DNA of 64,000 nt from Wyeomyia smithii (Eukaryota; Arthropoda; Insecta; Diptera; Culicidae): contig NC_073695.1 of the NCBI RefSeq assembly GCF_029784165.1, positions 58,250,040 through 58,314,039 of the forward strand, read 5' to 3'. The notes under the pieces were generated by a model. That model had not been told where the DNA came from. It saw nothing but the letters and a program-made list of their open reading frames with translations, and ran no database searches. This document shows, piece after piece, positions 36,346-46,100 of this stretch (position 1 is its first letter; the number at the start of each line of letters is the position of its first letter). A program made the translations under genes and the position numbers.

Positions 36346-38389
36346 TTTAATGAATTATTGATGAACCCGAAAATGTTGAAAAACTGCTTTTGTTAGCCTA
36401 TTTTTTTAACAGTTTACATTTCAGCACGAGATAAGTGAAGGTGTTTAACACTTGCAAAATCAGCTTAAGCATTAGGTACTTGTTTTTTACATTGTGTATA
36501 TATACGCTGGGAAACTAGTTCAATTGCTTTATTTGCTTAAATTCATCATCAACCTTCAGAAAATAGGTATTGCTATTATAATGTTATGTAGATGGTGATT
36601 TGCTATTATAATGTTATGTAGATAGGTATGTGCTAAACTGTAATAAAAATAGTCGTGACGTAATTACAAAGCCAAAGTGCGCCCCTCATACTAAAATTCA
36701 TGAGAACTTTTAAATGTGTTCCTCGCGAGATACTATCACCAAGTTAACACCTAAAGAAAAATTCAAGTCTTAACAAAGGTTTGTTGATGATTCCAGCTAC
36801 ATACATATTCGCCGTTTGAATTTTATGCCTTTTACATATTGTTTCACAAGGGTTATGGTATTTTCAGGTCCAACTTACAAATTCGTTTTCAAACGTTTAT
36901 CAATATTGGAAATATGATCTTTTAAAGCTGGAAGAGACATGGAAAAGAGGTGCCACGTGTTTGAGTCATGCTAAGCATTAATTGCACAAGGTTATGTACC
37001 TAACATTTGAGACGGATGTTTTGAAGACACGCATTGACTACATCTGTAACAAATTATCTAACCTCTGGGAAAAAGTCGGCGAGTAGTTGTTGCTGAAAAC
37101 GAGTGTTGGTTAAATAAAGAAGATAGGTGGAACTTCAAGTAGCTAATAACATGTTCCACAGTATCGTGCCGCGAGGGCGGTCTAGAATAGAACACAACGC
37201 TACACCTACGTTCAAAACGCCAGTGAATAGCCGAATTGTTTGCAATAAACTTTTCTGCTCGTATAGTTTCGCGTGATTCCTCTCAGCCGATCAAATCAAC
37301 TAGCTCAGTAAATTTTAACCCTGATGAAGTAGTTTCCTTAATTGTTGAGACGATATTTACGAAGCAATAATATTTAACAATTGAAACATTTGTAACCAAA
37401 AATTTTTTTTGCGATGTTCCATTTTTTTAAATTATGTTTAAAGCAAAAAAAAAAGATGTTATCCTGAAAAACGTGCAATCTCTGAGAGTGTTTCAGGGGA
37501 AAATTTACAGAGCCTGTTGAATCATAAGGCATTAGGGATTTTTTTAATCAATACCAGAAATGTGAGATAGGAAAATGAGATTTCGATGGGTCCGGTGTAC
37601 AGAGCGAGTACAAACAATCTTTCTCTGACCCCACTTCTGGAGATAGCAATCTATTTTTCGATTCGTCTGAACTATTTCGACTTTTGGTGGACGACATAAT
37701 ATTCAGAAAAATGCTACTTCTTTAAGTACCAGGTTCTGTCGTCCTATTCTATTACTGTTTGCAAAAGAGACAGTCGAGCTCACAATTCAAGAAAAACTAT
37801 GTACCCAAATTGAATCTATGATTCCATCAACTGTTCATTCGAGAGGTGGCGTATTTTTAAATTAAACATAAATTACAGTTAACGATTATTGACGGAAAAT
37901 GTTGCAGTACGGTTTGCGAGACTTTCTCATGCAGGTATTCTTTGATCATTTCTGATCATCTTTCAAGAAATAACCATGTATGTTTATGTTTATTGGATGC
38001 TATATATGTAGAGCAAAGCCAAAGGAGATGAATTACATCGAGGAGAGCTTACAAAAACCTGTAAACGACAAAGGCTTTGAGTTTGGTTTATCACGACTTT
38101 ATTGCTGAACCAGATGCTTTGAGTGTTTTCTCCATGTGTCGTATCGTATTCATTTTACTGATAATTTTTTTTTTCATTGTATTTGGAGCCACCCTAGTAA
38201 ACAATTACCGAACCACCCTAATGAAAAATCAAATTTGAAATGGCTAACAAAAATTAAAATAATTTACACGCGGTTTGGAGTGAGCTGTGAGTCATTTTAG
38301 AAACCAATTCTAAAATATTTCATATTAATCCCTCGGTTGCCTAAAAACGGCAAGGTCCCAGATTTTAGGTCCAAAATTTATTTCGAGAC
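36346..38389. other. Non-coding interior of the long-TIR element
   Basis: No ORF or known family was seen. This 2-kb stretch separates the inner foldback from the matching part of the outer right arm at 38330-38402, so it may be the element interior or another unrecognised insertion. Confidence 0.4.
36571..36624 (+). repeat. Two-copy tandem repeat, 30-bp period
   Basis: TGCTATTATAATGTTATGTA occurs at 36571-36590 and again at 36601-36620, with GAT following each copy. Confidence 0.9.
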
Positions 38390-38860
38390 AACACCAAATC
38401 TCATTCGTTGTTTTGCTTTCGTCTCGATTAGACGCAAATTGTTCATCTCCGTTTGAGTTCGCAAAATAACAATACACGAGTTATCGTACGGGTGTTTTTG
38501 TTTTGTCGATTAGTTCTAGTGCTGCGCGATAACAATAGCCTGCAGTTTATCGGCAGAAATATCTTCTGCACACTGGTAGGGGCAGGCTACCCCGCCAGTG
38601 ATCTGATACGCAGCTGATATATCAGCAAGAATAATTCTCCCGCACCGCTGTTACCCCGCTAGCAGCACGGACCACCATACGATCGAGCGAGTGGAAGTCA
38701 ACTACAAGTGGCATCTACAAGGTCGCGTGTAGGATACGGCCACTGTGTCACAACACGAAGCTGGATCATCATTGTTTGTTCTGCGGAGACGCTCGATTAA
38801 TCCTACTATCAGCCGTGAGGTCGTGACTTAGACGTTCGGTGAAGTATTCACTTTAGAATT

Positions 38861-38877
38861 TTTATCATTATTATTAA

Positions 38878-38946
<69 letters not shown>

Positions 38947-38980
38947 GATTATTATAATTATTATTATTATTATTATAATT

Positions 38981-39011
<31 letters not shown>

Positions 39012-39041
39012 TTACTATTGTTATTAGTATTAGTACTACTG
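38861..39041. repeat. ATT trinucleotide repeat in the I-element 5' UTR
   Basis: A nearly pure ATT/TTA array with a few substitutions, ending in a T-run. The Asn-rich ORF on the minus strand is its translation and not a gene. Confidence 0.95.
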
Positions 39042-39175
39042 TTTTTTTTTTTATTTTGATCCATTGTAGTTTGAAAAATTGTTTTTAAAATTTAATAGCA
39101 ACTACTTGACCCCCCCCTCCCCCCACATTCGAATATTTATCGTTAGTGTGCGGTAGAGCGTAACGCTCCCGCAAA

Positions 39176-40100
39176 ATGGACGACATGCAGGTGCAACTAT
39201 TCCTGGATGTGGAAACAAATGGGGAAGAGATTGAGATCTCCCCCATCAATTCCCCAATACCTTCCCCGCTACCTAGCCCCGTACCAAGGGTACCGGAAAC
39301 ACGGGTGAAAGCTTACCCAGATGCTTCGAATGGTCCGTTCGTAGTTTACTTCAGGCCCATAAAGAAGCCTGTAAATATTATTCAAATCGGCAAGGACCTG
39401 GCAAAACAGTTTTTGGACGTAACCGAAATTACCGAACTACATCTCTTTGGACAGAGTTCGTCTGCCTGTACGCCTGTTCGTACCGCGGGTCATGCATTGC
39501 CGAAACTGCAAGCAGTTAGGCCATACAGCCACCTACTGCTGCAACAAGGCACGCTGCAGCAAGTGCGGAGGCAATCATGCTGAGACCGCTTGCAGTGAGG
39601 ATACTGAAAAGTGTCTTTACTGCGAGGGAACTCGGCATGACCTTTCGGCGTGTCCCGCGTACAAACAGCGCGAGGAAAAAATTAAGCGTTCCCTCAAGGA
39701 ACGATCAAAGCGCTCTTTTGCAGAAATGCTGAAGAGGGCTGAGCCACCCTCGACAGGAAACATCTTTTCCTTTTTGCCAACCGTTGAGGGTACATCTGAC
39801 GATCCCGTCGAAAGGTGTTTTTATGCCATGCCAGAAGGATCTAGGAAGAGGAGAATGATCAACTCTCCTAACCTTTCTCGCAAAGGTCGCAAGATAACCC
39901 CTAGCGGAATGACCAATAAGCCAACACAAAAAGGAAGCGGTGAAGAAAAACCGAAGCAAGTACCTCCCGGTTTCAATTTTAAATCTAACCAGGAGTACCC
40001 ACCGCTTCCTGGGGCACCAAAAACCCCTCGTGCACCCATTTCTCGATCAGAAGACATAAAAGAAACAGGGTTCATAAAATTCTCTGATATTATGGACTAG
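39176..40100 (+). pseudogene. I-element ORF1 (gag-like RNA-binding protein), frameshifted
   Basis: The start is the ATG of MDDMQVQLF at 39176. The N-terminal frame runs to about 39460 (ELHLFGQSSSAC). Reading then continues in the +1-shifted frame as FVPRVMHCRNCKQLGHTATY, with three Cys/His knuckles: CRNCKQLGHTATYC, CSKCGGNHAETAC and CLYCEGTRHDLSAC (about 39500-39655). A basic, proline-rich tail ends at 40100 (SRSEDIKETGFIKFSDIMD). ORF1 proteins bind element RNA to form the ribonucleoprotein for retrotransposition. One indel near 39460-39480 breaks the ORF. Confidence 0.88.
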
Positions 40101-40249
40101 ATATTTAAAACTTTCAACATGCCAGATCTCCTTCAAAACATTCTTCTTGCCCTTCTCCCTACAGTGAAAACCTTTTTGAAGCAACTCACAGCAACTTGGC
40201 CCCTCCTTTCAGCTATCGTATCTTTCGATGACTAATACGTCGAAAGAGA

Positions 40250-41289
40250 TTAGGAATTTTGTCACTGTGTTTCAGTGAAACTGCAGAAGTATCATCCCCA
40301 AATTCGATTTATTTTCACATTTGATAAACACATACAATTGTGATGCGTTCGCGCTCTGTGAAACTTTTCTCAATTCAAATGACGAACTTAATTTCCACGA
40401 TTTCAACATCATTCGTCGAGATCGAGACTCACACGGTTGAGGGGTACTTTTAGGGATCAAAAAGTGCTATTCTTTTTTCAGAATCGACCTCCCCTCGATC
40501 TCGAATATTGAAGTTGTTGCCATTCAAACGAATATGAATGGAAAAGACCTTTGTCTTGTTTCGTTATATATCCCTCCCTCCGCGCGGATTGAACAGAAGC
40601 ATCTCACTGATATAGCAGAGTTGCTTCCCGCGCCTTTTTTGATATTGGGAGATTTTAATTCTCACTGTTCGCTATGGGGGTCGCTGTACGACGACAACCG
40701 ATCTTCTTTAATCTGTAACTTGATCGACGACTTCAATATGACACTTTTGAAAACTGGGGAAGCGTCATGTGTACCTAATCCTCCAGCACGCGAAAGCGTG
40801 CTTGACCTATCCCTTTGCTCGACATCACTAGCGTTAGATTGCCAGTGGAAAGTAATCAATGATCCCCACGGTAGTGATCACCTACCAATCGTTATCTCAA
40901 TTGCTAATGGGTCAACTCCAACGGATCCAATCAATATTGCGTATGACCTCACACGTAACATTGATTGGAAGTCCTATGAGACCATAATATCGCAAAGAAT
41001 TGAGTCCCACGTGGAACTTCCTCCGGAGGAAGAATACGCGTTCCTTTCTGGCTTGATCATCGACGCCGCGACTCAAGCTCAGACGAAACCGATACCCGGG
41101 GTAACGATTAGACGGCGCACTCCCTCCAAGTGGTGGGACAAAGAGTGCTCAGACCTGTACGCGCGGAGGTCCTCGGTGTATTTGGCCTTCCGAGAACAAG
41201 GCACTATCGATTTGCTCCGAAAGTACGATGTACTGGATAGACAAATGGAGAGCTTGATGAAAGCAAAAAAAACGCGGATACTGGCGGCG
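40250..41289 (+). pseudogene. I-element ORF2, endonuclease part
   Basis: In one frame, with in-frame TGA codons at 40276-40278 and 40438-40440, the region reads NCRSIIPKFDL, CDAFALCETFL, then LCLVSLYIPPSARIEQ, ILGDFNSHCSLWGS (GDFN metal-binding motif), and GSDHLPIVISI (SDH catalytic His). The basic linker WWDKECSDLYARRSSVYLAF follows. The continuous stretch 40534-41289 is open. A run of eight A residues near 41266 appears to add one base, shifting the phase before the Transib-like insertion at 41290. The enzyme would nick target DNA. Confidence 0.88.
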
Positions 41290-42740
41290 CACAGTGCGTT
41301 GAACATATGGAAAGCTTGGACAAAAGTCAAAATCCTTCGTATAGGGCTTTATTTCAGCACAATTTCTATTTAAACGACTTTTTTATGAAAAATACTATAC
41401 AAAAGACCAAAACTTGATTTATCTCCTAGGGTAAGTGAACCAATTATGGTACTAGTGAAAAATTTAAGTGTGTGATATAGTTTGATAATATTATGGACTA
41501 GAGAGTTTGAACAGTATTACAGTATTACTATTACCAAACTGCTATCATTGAGTTGATTCGATTCATTTTTTTTGTATGGACTTCCTCGCTGCGATTAGAA
41601 TCGTTGATCTATTGTGAGATATGCTGCATCCCGTGTGTCTGCTGTATCCCGTACTTCTATTATTAGCAATACCGCTATTGAGAAGTGGCATGCTTATTAT
41701 TATTTTTTATCAATGCTTGTGTGTAATGTGATACTCTTTCTTCTACACGCATACTGTTTCTCTTATACCGAGCCTCGTTCCTCCTGCCAAATATCACCAA
41801 TGATAATTCCCTGGAGAAGTTTCGTCGTGCGTCCTTCTGGCCAGTTTTATCGATAAAAGGCACCTATTTTTGTTAAGAGGAAGTCACGCAAAGGTATTGT
41901 AAATTTCAGCGTTAAGGAAGGGTAACTAGCGGGAAGCCTGAGAATAAACCCATCCTTGAAGCCATTTTTGACATCGAATGGCCTGATTCTATTAAGATTC
42001 GAACCCACGACCATCCGCTTGACAAAGCGGACTCTGTAACCTTGCGGCTACGCAGCACCCTGTAGATTCACAACTGGCTCACTGGCTTTAGAAACATCTT
42101 CCAATCCAAATACTTCCACCGTTGTCGAGAAAACTGCATCATTTTTACTGCCAATTGATTGCTGATGCCACTTCTCAAAAAAGGTTTTGTATGTCTGGCG
42201 CGCAAGTTGACCTACAAAAATGCAAAAAAGTCTAAAATTCGCACAAATTAGCAGTTGAAGTTTATGTCTATTGTTTCTTCGCCTTCCATAGTAACTTTCA
42301 ACATAAATCTCAGATTGGTAAAATTTGGTAGATTTTTCCACGACTTGTTTGAAAATTTTGATGTTTTCCAGTTTATTTTGTGAATAACTTTATGTTTACC
42401 AACTGATTCACGATGTTTCTCAATAACAATCACTTTAAATTGTATATAAATGGATTAAACAAACCATTTTTCATGTAATCCATGCCAAGTTTCGATTAGA
42501 TTAGTTTTTATGTATCAGAGAGAAAGCGTCATGCGCCAATTTCATTTCTTTTGAAACACGTGCTTTTTAACTCGCTAACTTTGTTTCTGTTTCCACTTAC
42601 TACGCGTGTCAGAGACGTCAGAAACTTACACAAATATACTCATACGATGGTAGAAGGTTGCACTAACATAAAAACATAGTTTAAAATGACGAAAAAAATC
42701 ATCAAATTTTCAACTTTTGTCTATGGGTCAACGCACTGTG
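41290..42740. mobile_element. Transib-like non-autonomous element with RSS-like ends
   Basis: Both ends start with the heptamer CACAGTG (41290-41296 and, inverted, 42734-42740) and are flanked by a 5-bp GC-rich TSD CGGCG (41285-41289 and 42741-42745). Removing the insert and one TSD rejoins I-element ORF2 as YWRRFVNALSRET, confirming the boundaries. The terminal repeats share CACAGTGCGTTGA and, further in, ACAAAAGT. Left spacing from heptamer to ACAAAAGTC is 23 bp; right spacing to ACAAAAGTT is 13 bp. A 5-bp GC-rich TSD and CACWRTG ends are diagnostic of Transib, the superfamily related to RAG1. No transposase is encoded; a SINE sits inside. Confidence 0.82.
41567..42062 (-). mobile_element. 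tRNA-derived SINE inside the Transib-like element
   Basis: On the minus strand a tRNA-like head starts near 42062: GGGTGCTGCGTAGCCGCAAG, then an anticodon-arm-like CCGCTTTGTCAAGCGG, then the B-box GGGTTCGAATC (41996-42006). The body runs to a T-run (poly(A) on the minus strand) at about 41567. GATTCA near both ends may be a short TSD. The head differs from that of the 12508 and 23747 SINEs, so this is a second SINE family. The 3' limit is approximate. Confidence 0.6.
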
Positions 42741-42745
42741 CGGCG

Positions 42746-44313
42746 GTTTGTGAACGCGTTGTCGAGGGAAACAGCGATGAGCACTCTTTGGGATACCGCC
42801 AGGCGCAAGCGGAATCGTAACGTTTCGAATGAGTCCGAGGAGTATTCAGATCGCTAAATACTCGATTTCGCCAAAAAGGTCTGTCCGGACTCTGTCCCCG
42901 AACAGAAGACCTTTCGCGACGCGTTTTGAGTAGCTACGGAAGAGCCTCCATTTTCGATGTTGGAATTTTCAATGGCTCTCCTCTCGTGCAACAATAAAGC
43001 TCCAGGGCTGGATAGAATTAAATTCAACTTGTTGAAGAATCTACCAGACTCTGCAAAAAGACGCTTGTTGAACTTGTTCAACAAGTTCCTTAAGCTAAAC
43101 ATTGTTCCGCACGACTGGAGGGAGGTAAAAGTCATTGCTATTCAAAAACCCGGAAAATCCGCCTCTGATCACAATTCTTATAGGCTGATTGCTATGCTCT
43201 CTTGCCTCCGGAAATTAATGGAGAAAATGATCCTCTTACGGTTAGACAAACGGTTTACTTTCAGATACTCAATTTGGCTTTCGCCGGGGCAAAGGAACGA
43301 ACGATTGCCAAGCGTTGCTTTCTACCGAAATTCAACTCGCCTTTGCTCGAAAAGAGCAAATGGCTTCTGCATTCTTCGACATTAAGGGGGCTTTTGACTC
43401 TGTTTCTGTAGAAGTTTTAAGCGCGAAACTTCATTCGCAGGGACTTTCACCAAATTTGAATAACTTTTTGCTCAATTTGTTGTCAGAAAAGCATATGTAT
43501 TTCTCACATGGTGATTCGACAACTTCCCGAATTAGTTACATGGGTCTTCCCCAGGGCTCATGTTTAAGCCCTCTCTTATATAATTTTTACGTCAATGGCA
43601 TCGATGAATGTCTTGCAAATTCATGCACGCTACGGCAACTTGCAGACGATAGCGTTGTATCCATTGCTGGAAGCGAGGCTAACGATCTGCAAGGACCATT
43701 GCAAGATACCTTGGACAATTTGTCTGAATGGGCTCTTAAGCTGGGTATCGAATTCTCTCCGGAGAAAACTGAGCTGGTCGTTTTTTCTAGGAAGCATAAC
43801 CCAGCTCAGCTGCATCTCCTACTAACGGGTAAAACAATCACTCAGGTTTCAGTCGCTAAATATCTCGGGGTCTGGTTCGACTCTAAATGCACCTGGGCTT
43901 GCCATATTAGGTATCTGACACGAAAATGCCAACAAAGGATTAATTTTCTTCGTACGATTACCGGAACCTGGTGGGGAGCCCACCCAGGAGACCTTCTAAG
44001 GCTTTACCAAACAACTATATTGTCTGTAATTGAGTACGGGTGTTTCTGCTTCCGCTCCGCAGCAAACACACATTTGATCAAACTGGAACGAATACAATAT
44101 CGTTGTTTGCGTATTGCCTTAGGTTGCATGCAGTCGACACATACGATGAGTCTTGAAGTGCTAGCGGGTATTCTTCCGTTGAAACATCGTTTTTGGAATC
44201 TCTCTTACCGGTTGCTAATCCGATGCACAGTTATGAACCCATTAGTAATTGAAAAATTTCGAGAGGTTGGTCGACCTTCAATCTCAATCCAGATTTATGA
44301 CTTTATATTTTGA
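42746..44313 (+). pseudogene. I-element ORF2, reverse transcriptase part
   Basis: After the insertion, reading resumes as RRFVNALSRETAMSTLWDTA. A stop occurs after EEYSDR, then KKVCPDSVPEQKTF. The fingers region SCNNKAPGLDRIKFNLLKNL, then IAIQKPGKSASDHNSYRLIA, lies at 42957-43240 before a frameshift. The open frame 43315-44313 holds motif A (AFFDIKGAFDSVSVEVL), MGLPQGSCLSPLLYNFY and the catalytic LRQLADDSVVSIAG, with LADD in place of YADD as I recall for mosquito I elements, and KYLGVWFDSKCTW. Two or more frameshifts inactivate it. Confidence 0.88.
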
Positions 44314-45355
44314 CTATATGGCTCAAGATATTAATCCTTCTCCATACGATTCCTCCAATGTCGCACTTTTAGATACTTCTAATAATGCTATATTCTTCGA
44401 CACCACCATGAAACAAGACATTTCTGGTATCCCGGATCAATTGCGACCCCAAGAGATCCCTAAAATTTTTTCCAATAAGTTTAAACATGTTAGTTATGAT
44501 AAAAGGTTTTACACTGACGGATCTAATCTAGATGAGTCCACTGGCTTCGGTGTTTTCCACGAAAATTTTACCGCCTCCTACAAACTCGATGCTCTTGCTT
44601 CCGTGTACGTCGCAGAACTTGCTGCCATTTAGTACTCTCTTGGGATCATCGAAACCCTGCCCATAGACCACTACTTCATCTTCACAGACAGTCTCAGTGT
44701 CATTGAGGCTCTGCGATCGATGAAGACTGTGAAGCACACCCCGTATTTCCTGGGGAAAATACGGCGGTTTTTAAGTGCTTTAACAGATAAAAATTACCGA
44801 GTTACCTTAGCGTGGGTCCCTTCTCATTGTTCCATTCCGGACAATGAGAAGGCTGACGCTTTAGCTAAGGTGGGTGCTATTGATGGCGATATTTATGTAA
44901 GACCAATTGCTTATGATGAATTTTATAGCATTTTGCGTCAGAGAACACTCAACAGTTGGCAATCATCATGAAACTCAGATGAACTGGGACGGTGGCTACA
45001 TTCCATTTTTCCTAAGGTATCGACGAAAGCATGTTTAAAGGGTTTGGATGTAGGTCGGGACTTCATTCGCGTGTTGTCCAGACTTATGTCTAATCACTAT
45101 ACGTTAAACACGCATTTCTTTCGTATAGGGCTTGTAGACAGTAATCACTGCGTTTGTGGCGATGGCTACCATGACATCGAGCATGTTGTTTGGTCGTGTA
45201 CCGAATACTGTGGTGTTAGGTCTGAGCTTATAGATTCCCTTCGGGCCCGAGGAAAACAACCGAACGTACCCGTTAGAGACATTCTGGGAAGCGGTGATCT
45301 CCAGTACATGACACAGCTATACGGGTTTATAAAAAATGCTGGCATTAAAATTTGA
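44314..45355 (+). pseudogene. I-element ORF2, RNase H and C-terminal part
   Basis: The frame overlapping the RT end (from 44249) carries RFYTDGSNLDESTGFG (D) and VYVAELAAI (E), followed by an in-frame TAG at 44630-44632. The same domain continues as IFTDSLSVIEAL (D) and LAWVPSHCSIPDNEKADALA (H and D) at 44720-44971. After another stop, the C-terminal region at 45044-45355 has the Cys/His motif CVCGDGYHDIEHVVWSC. RNase H is a hallmark of the I clade. The copy is disrupted by at least two stops. Confidence 0.88.
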
Positions 45356-45959
45356 TTTCTTTTATCTATTTGCTAGAATACAATTTCTGTCACAAACTGA
45401 AAGAGAATGATACACCCGGCTGGAGACACTAAAACGAAGACTCGGCATCTCTATGTTTACGCAGACACCTCAGACCAAAACTGCTCAAATAGAACATCAC
45501 TGGTTAGCCACGTACAAATGAATACATTCTGTAATATAAAATAGTTAAAAACAAAATTGTAACACCCCTCCTCTCACCTTGAATCCCCACTAGCTCGTAG
45601 TCGGCCGCGAGAATAAAAAAAGGCCTCCCTCTTTTCCCTGCTAATTTAGAATTTAAAAAAAAAGTACTTGGCTCAGTTAAACATAAATTGTATCGTGCCG
45701 TGTCAAATAAACTATTTAAAAACTGAAAAACACCAAATCTCGACGTTTTATGCATTTTTAGGCCATTTTGCATCGGAAAAAATTCGATTCCATCAAATGG
45801 TAGATTTCCAATGGTCAAAATATCACAACTTTGAGCGCTTTGAGGCACCCCTATACCATGTTCGATTGAGCTGAAATTTTAGATGAGTAATTTTTTTGAG
45901 CCAATAAACAAAGATTCTTTGAATCCGAAGATGTTTTTTATACAGTCATTGTCACCCTA

Positions 45960-46100
45960 GAGTATATATAGGCGTGTAGAAAGAAGAGTAAAAGTATGAA
46001 AATCTGTCATTTCCAACGGTGACAGAAAAATATTCCTTTCCGTCATAGTTGTTTGAGATGCAGAGGTAAACTCGGTCTCTGGTAACGGGAGAGGAGGAGC
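45960..46100 (+). repeat. Interspersed repeat, right half of the interrupted copy
   Basis: Matches 8612-8745 in order: a TATATAGGCGTGTAGAAAGAAG stretch, AGTAAAAGTA, ACGGTGACAGAAAAATATTC and GAGATGCAGAGGTAAACTCG. Its left half is at about 34160-34188, on the far side of the nested block. Confidence 0.55.

Larger units (their letters stand above)
38403..45728 (+). mobile_element. I-clade (MosquI-like) retrotransposon with 13-bp TSD
   Basis: The direct repeat AACACCAAATCTC (38390-38402 and 45729-45741) bounds a unit with a long 5' UTR, ORF1 with zinc knuckles, ORF2 with endonuclease, RT and RNase H, and a short 3' UTR ending AACTGAAAA. The flanks belong to one arm of the surrounding long-TIR element. 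This is the full-length architecture of the I clade, and the wording of its motifs recalls the mosquito MosquI elements. Frameshifts, in-frame stops and a 1.45-kb internal insertion mean it is dead. Confidence 0.88.
34189..45959. mobile_element. Long-TIR element (MULE-like candidate) containing all nested insertions
   Basis: The left end TAGGGTAACATTT (34189) and the reverse complement of the right end TAGGGTGACAATG (ending 45959) are flanked by a near-identical 10-bp repeat, GAGTCTATAT (34179-34188) and GAGTATATAT (45960-45969). The left arm at about 34260-34500 matches in inverse 45742-45930 and then 38330-38402, as if the right arm were cut at 38402/45742 by the I element. Flanks of the block join up to resemble the repeat at 8598-8745. 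A TSD of 9-10 bp and long TIRs suggest a Mutator-like non-autonomous element. No transposase was seen. Confidence 0.6.

Noticed and set aside
36571..36624. Direct repeats considered as a CRISPR-like array
   Set aside because: Only two copies with a 30-bp period in a eukaryotic transposon interior; a simple tandem duplication.
38828..39064. Asn-rich minus-strand ORF
   Set aside because: Translation of the ATT array in the I-element 5' UTR.
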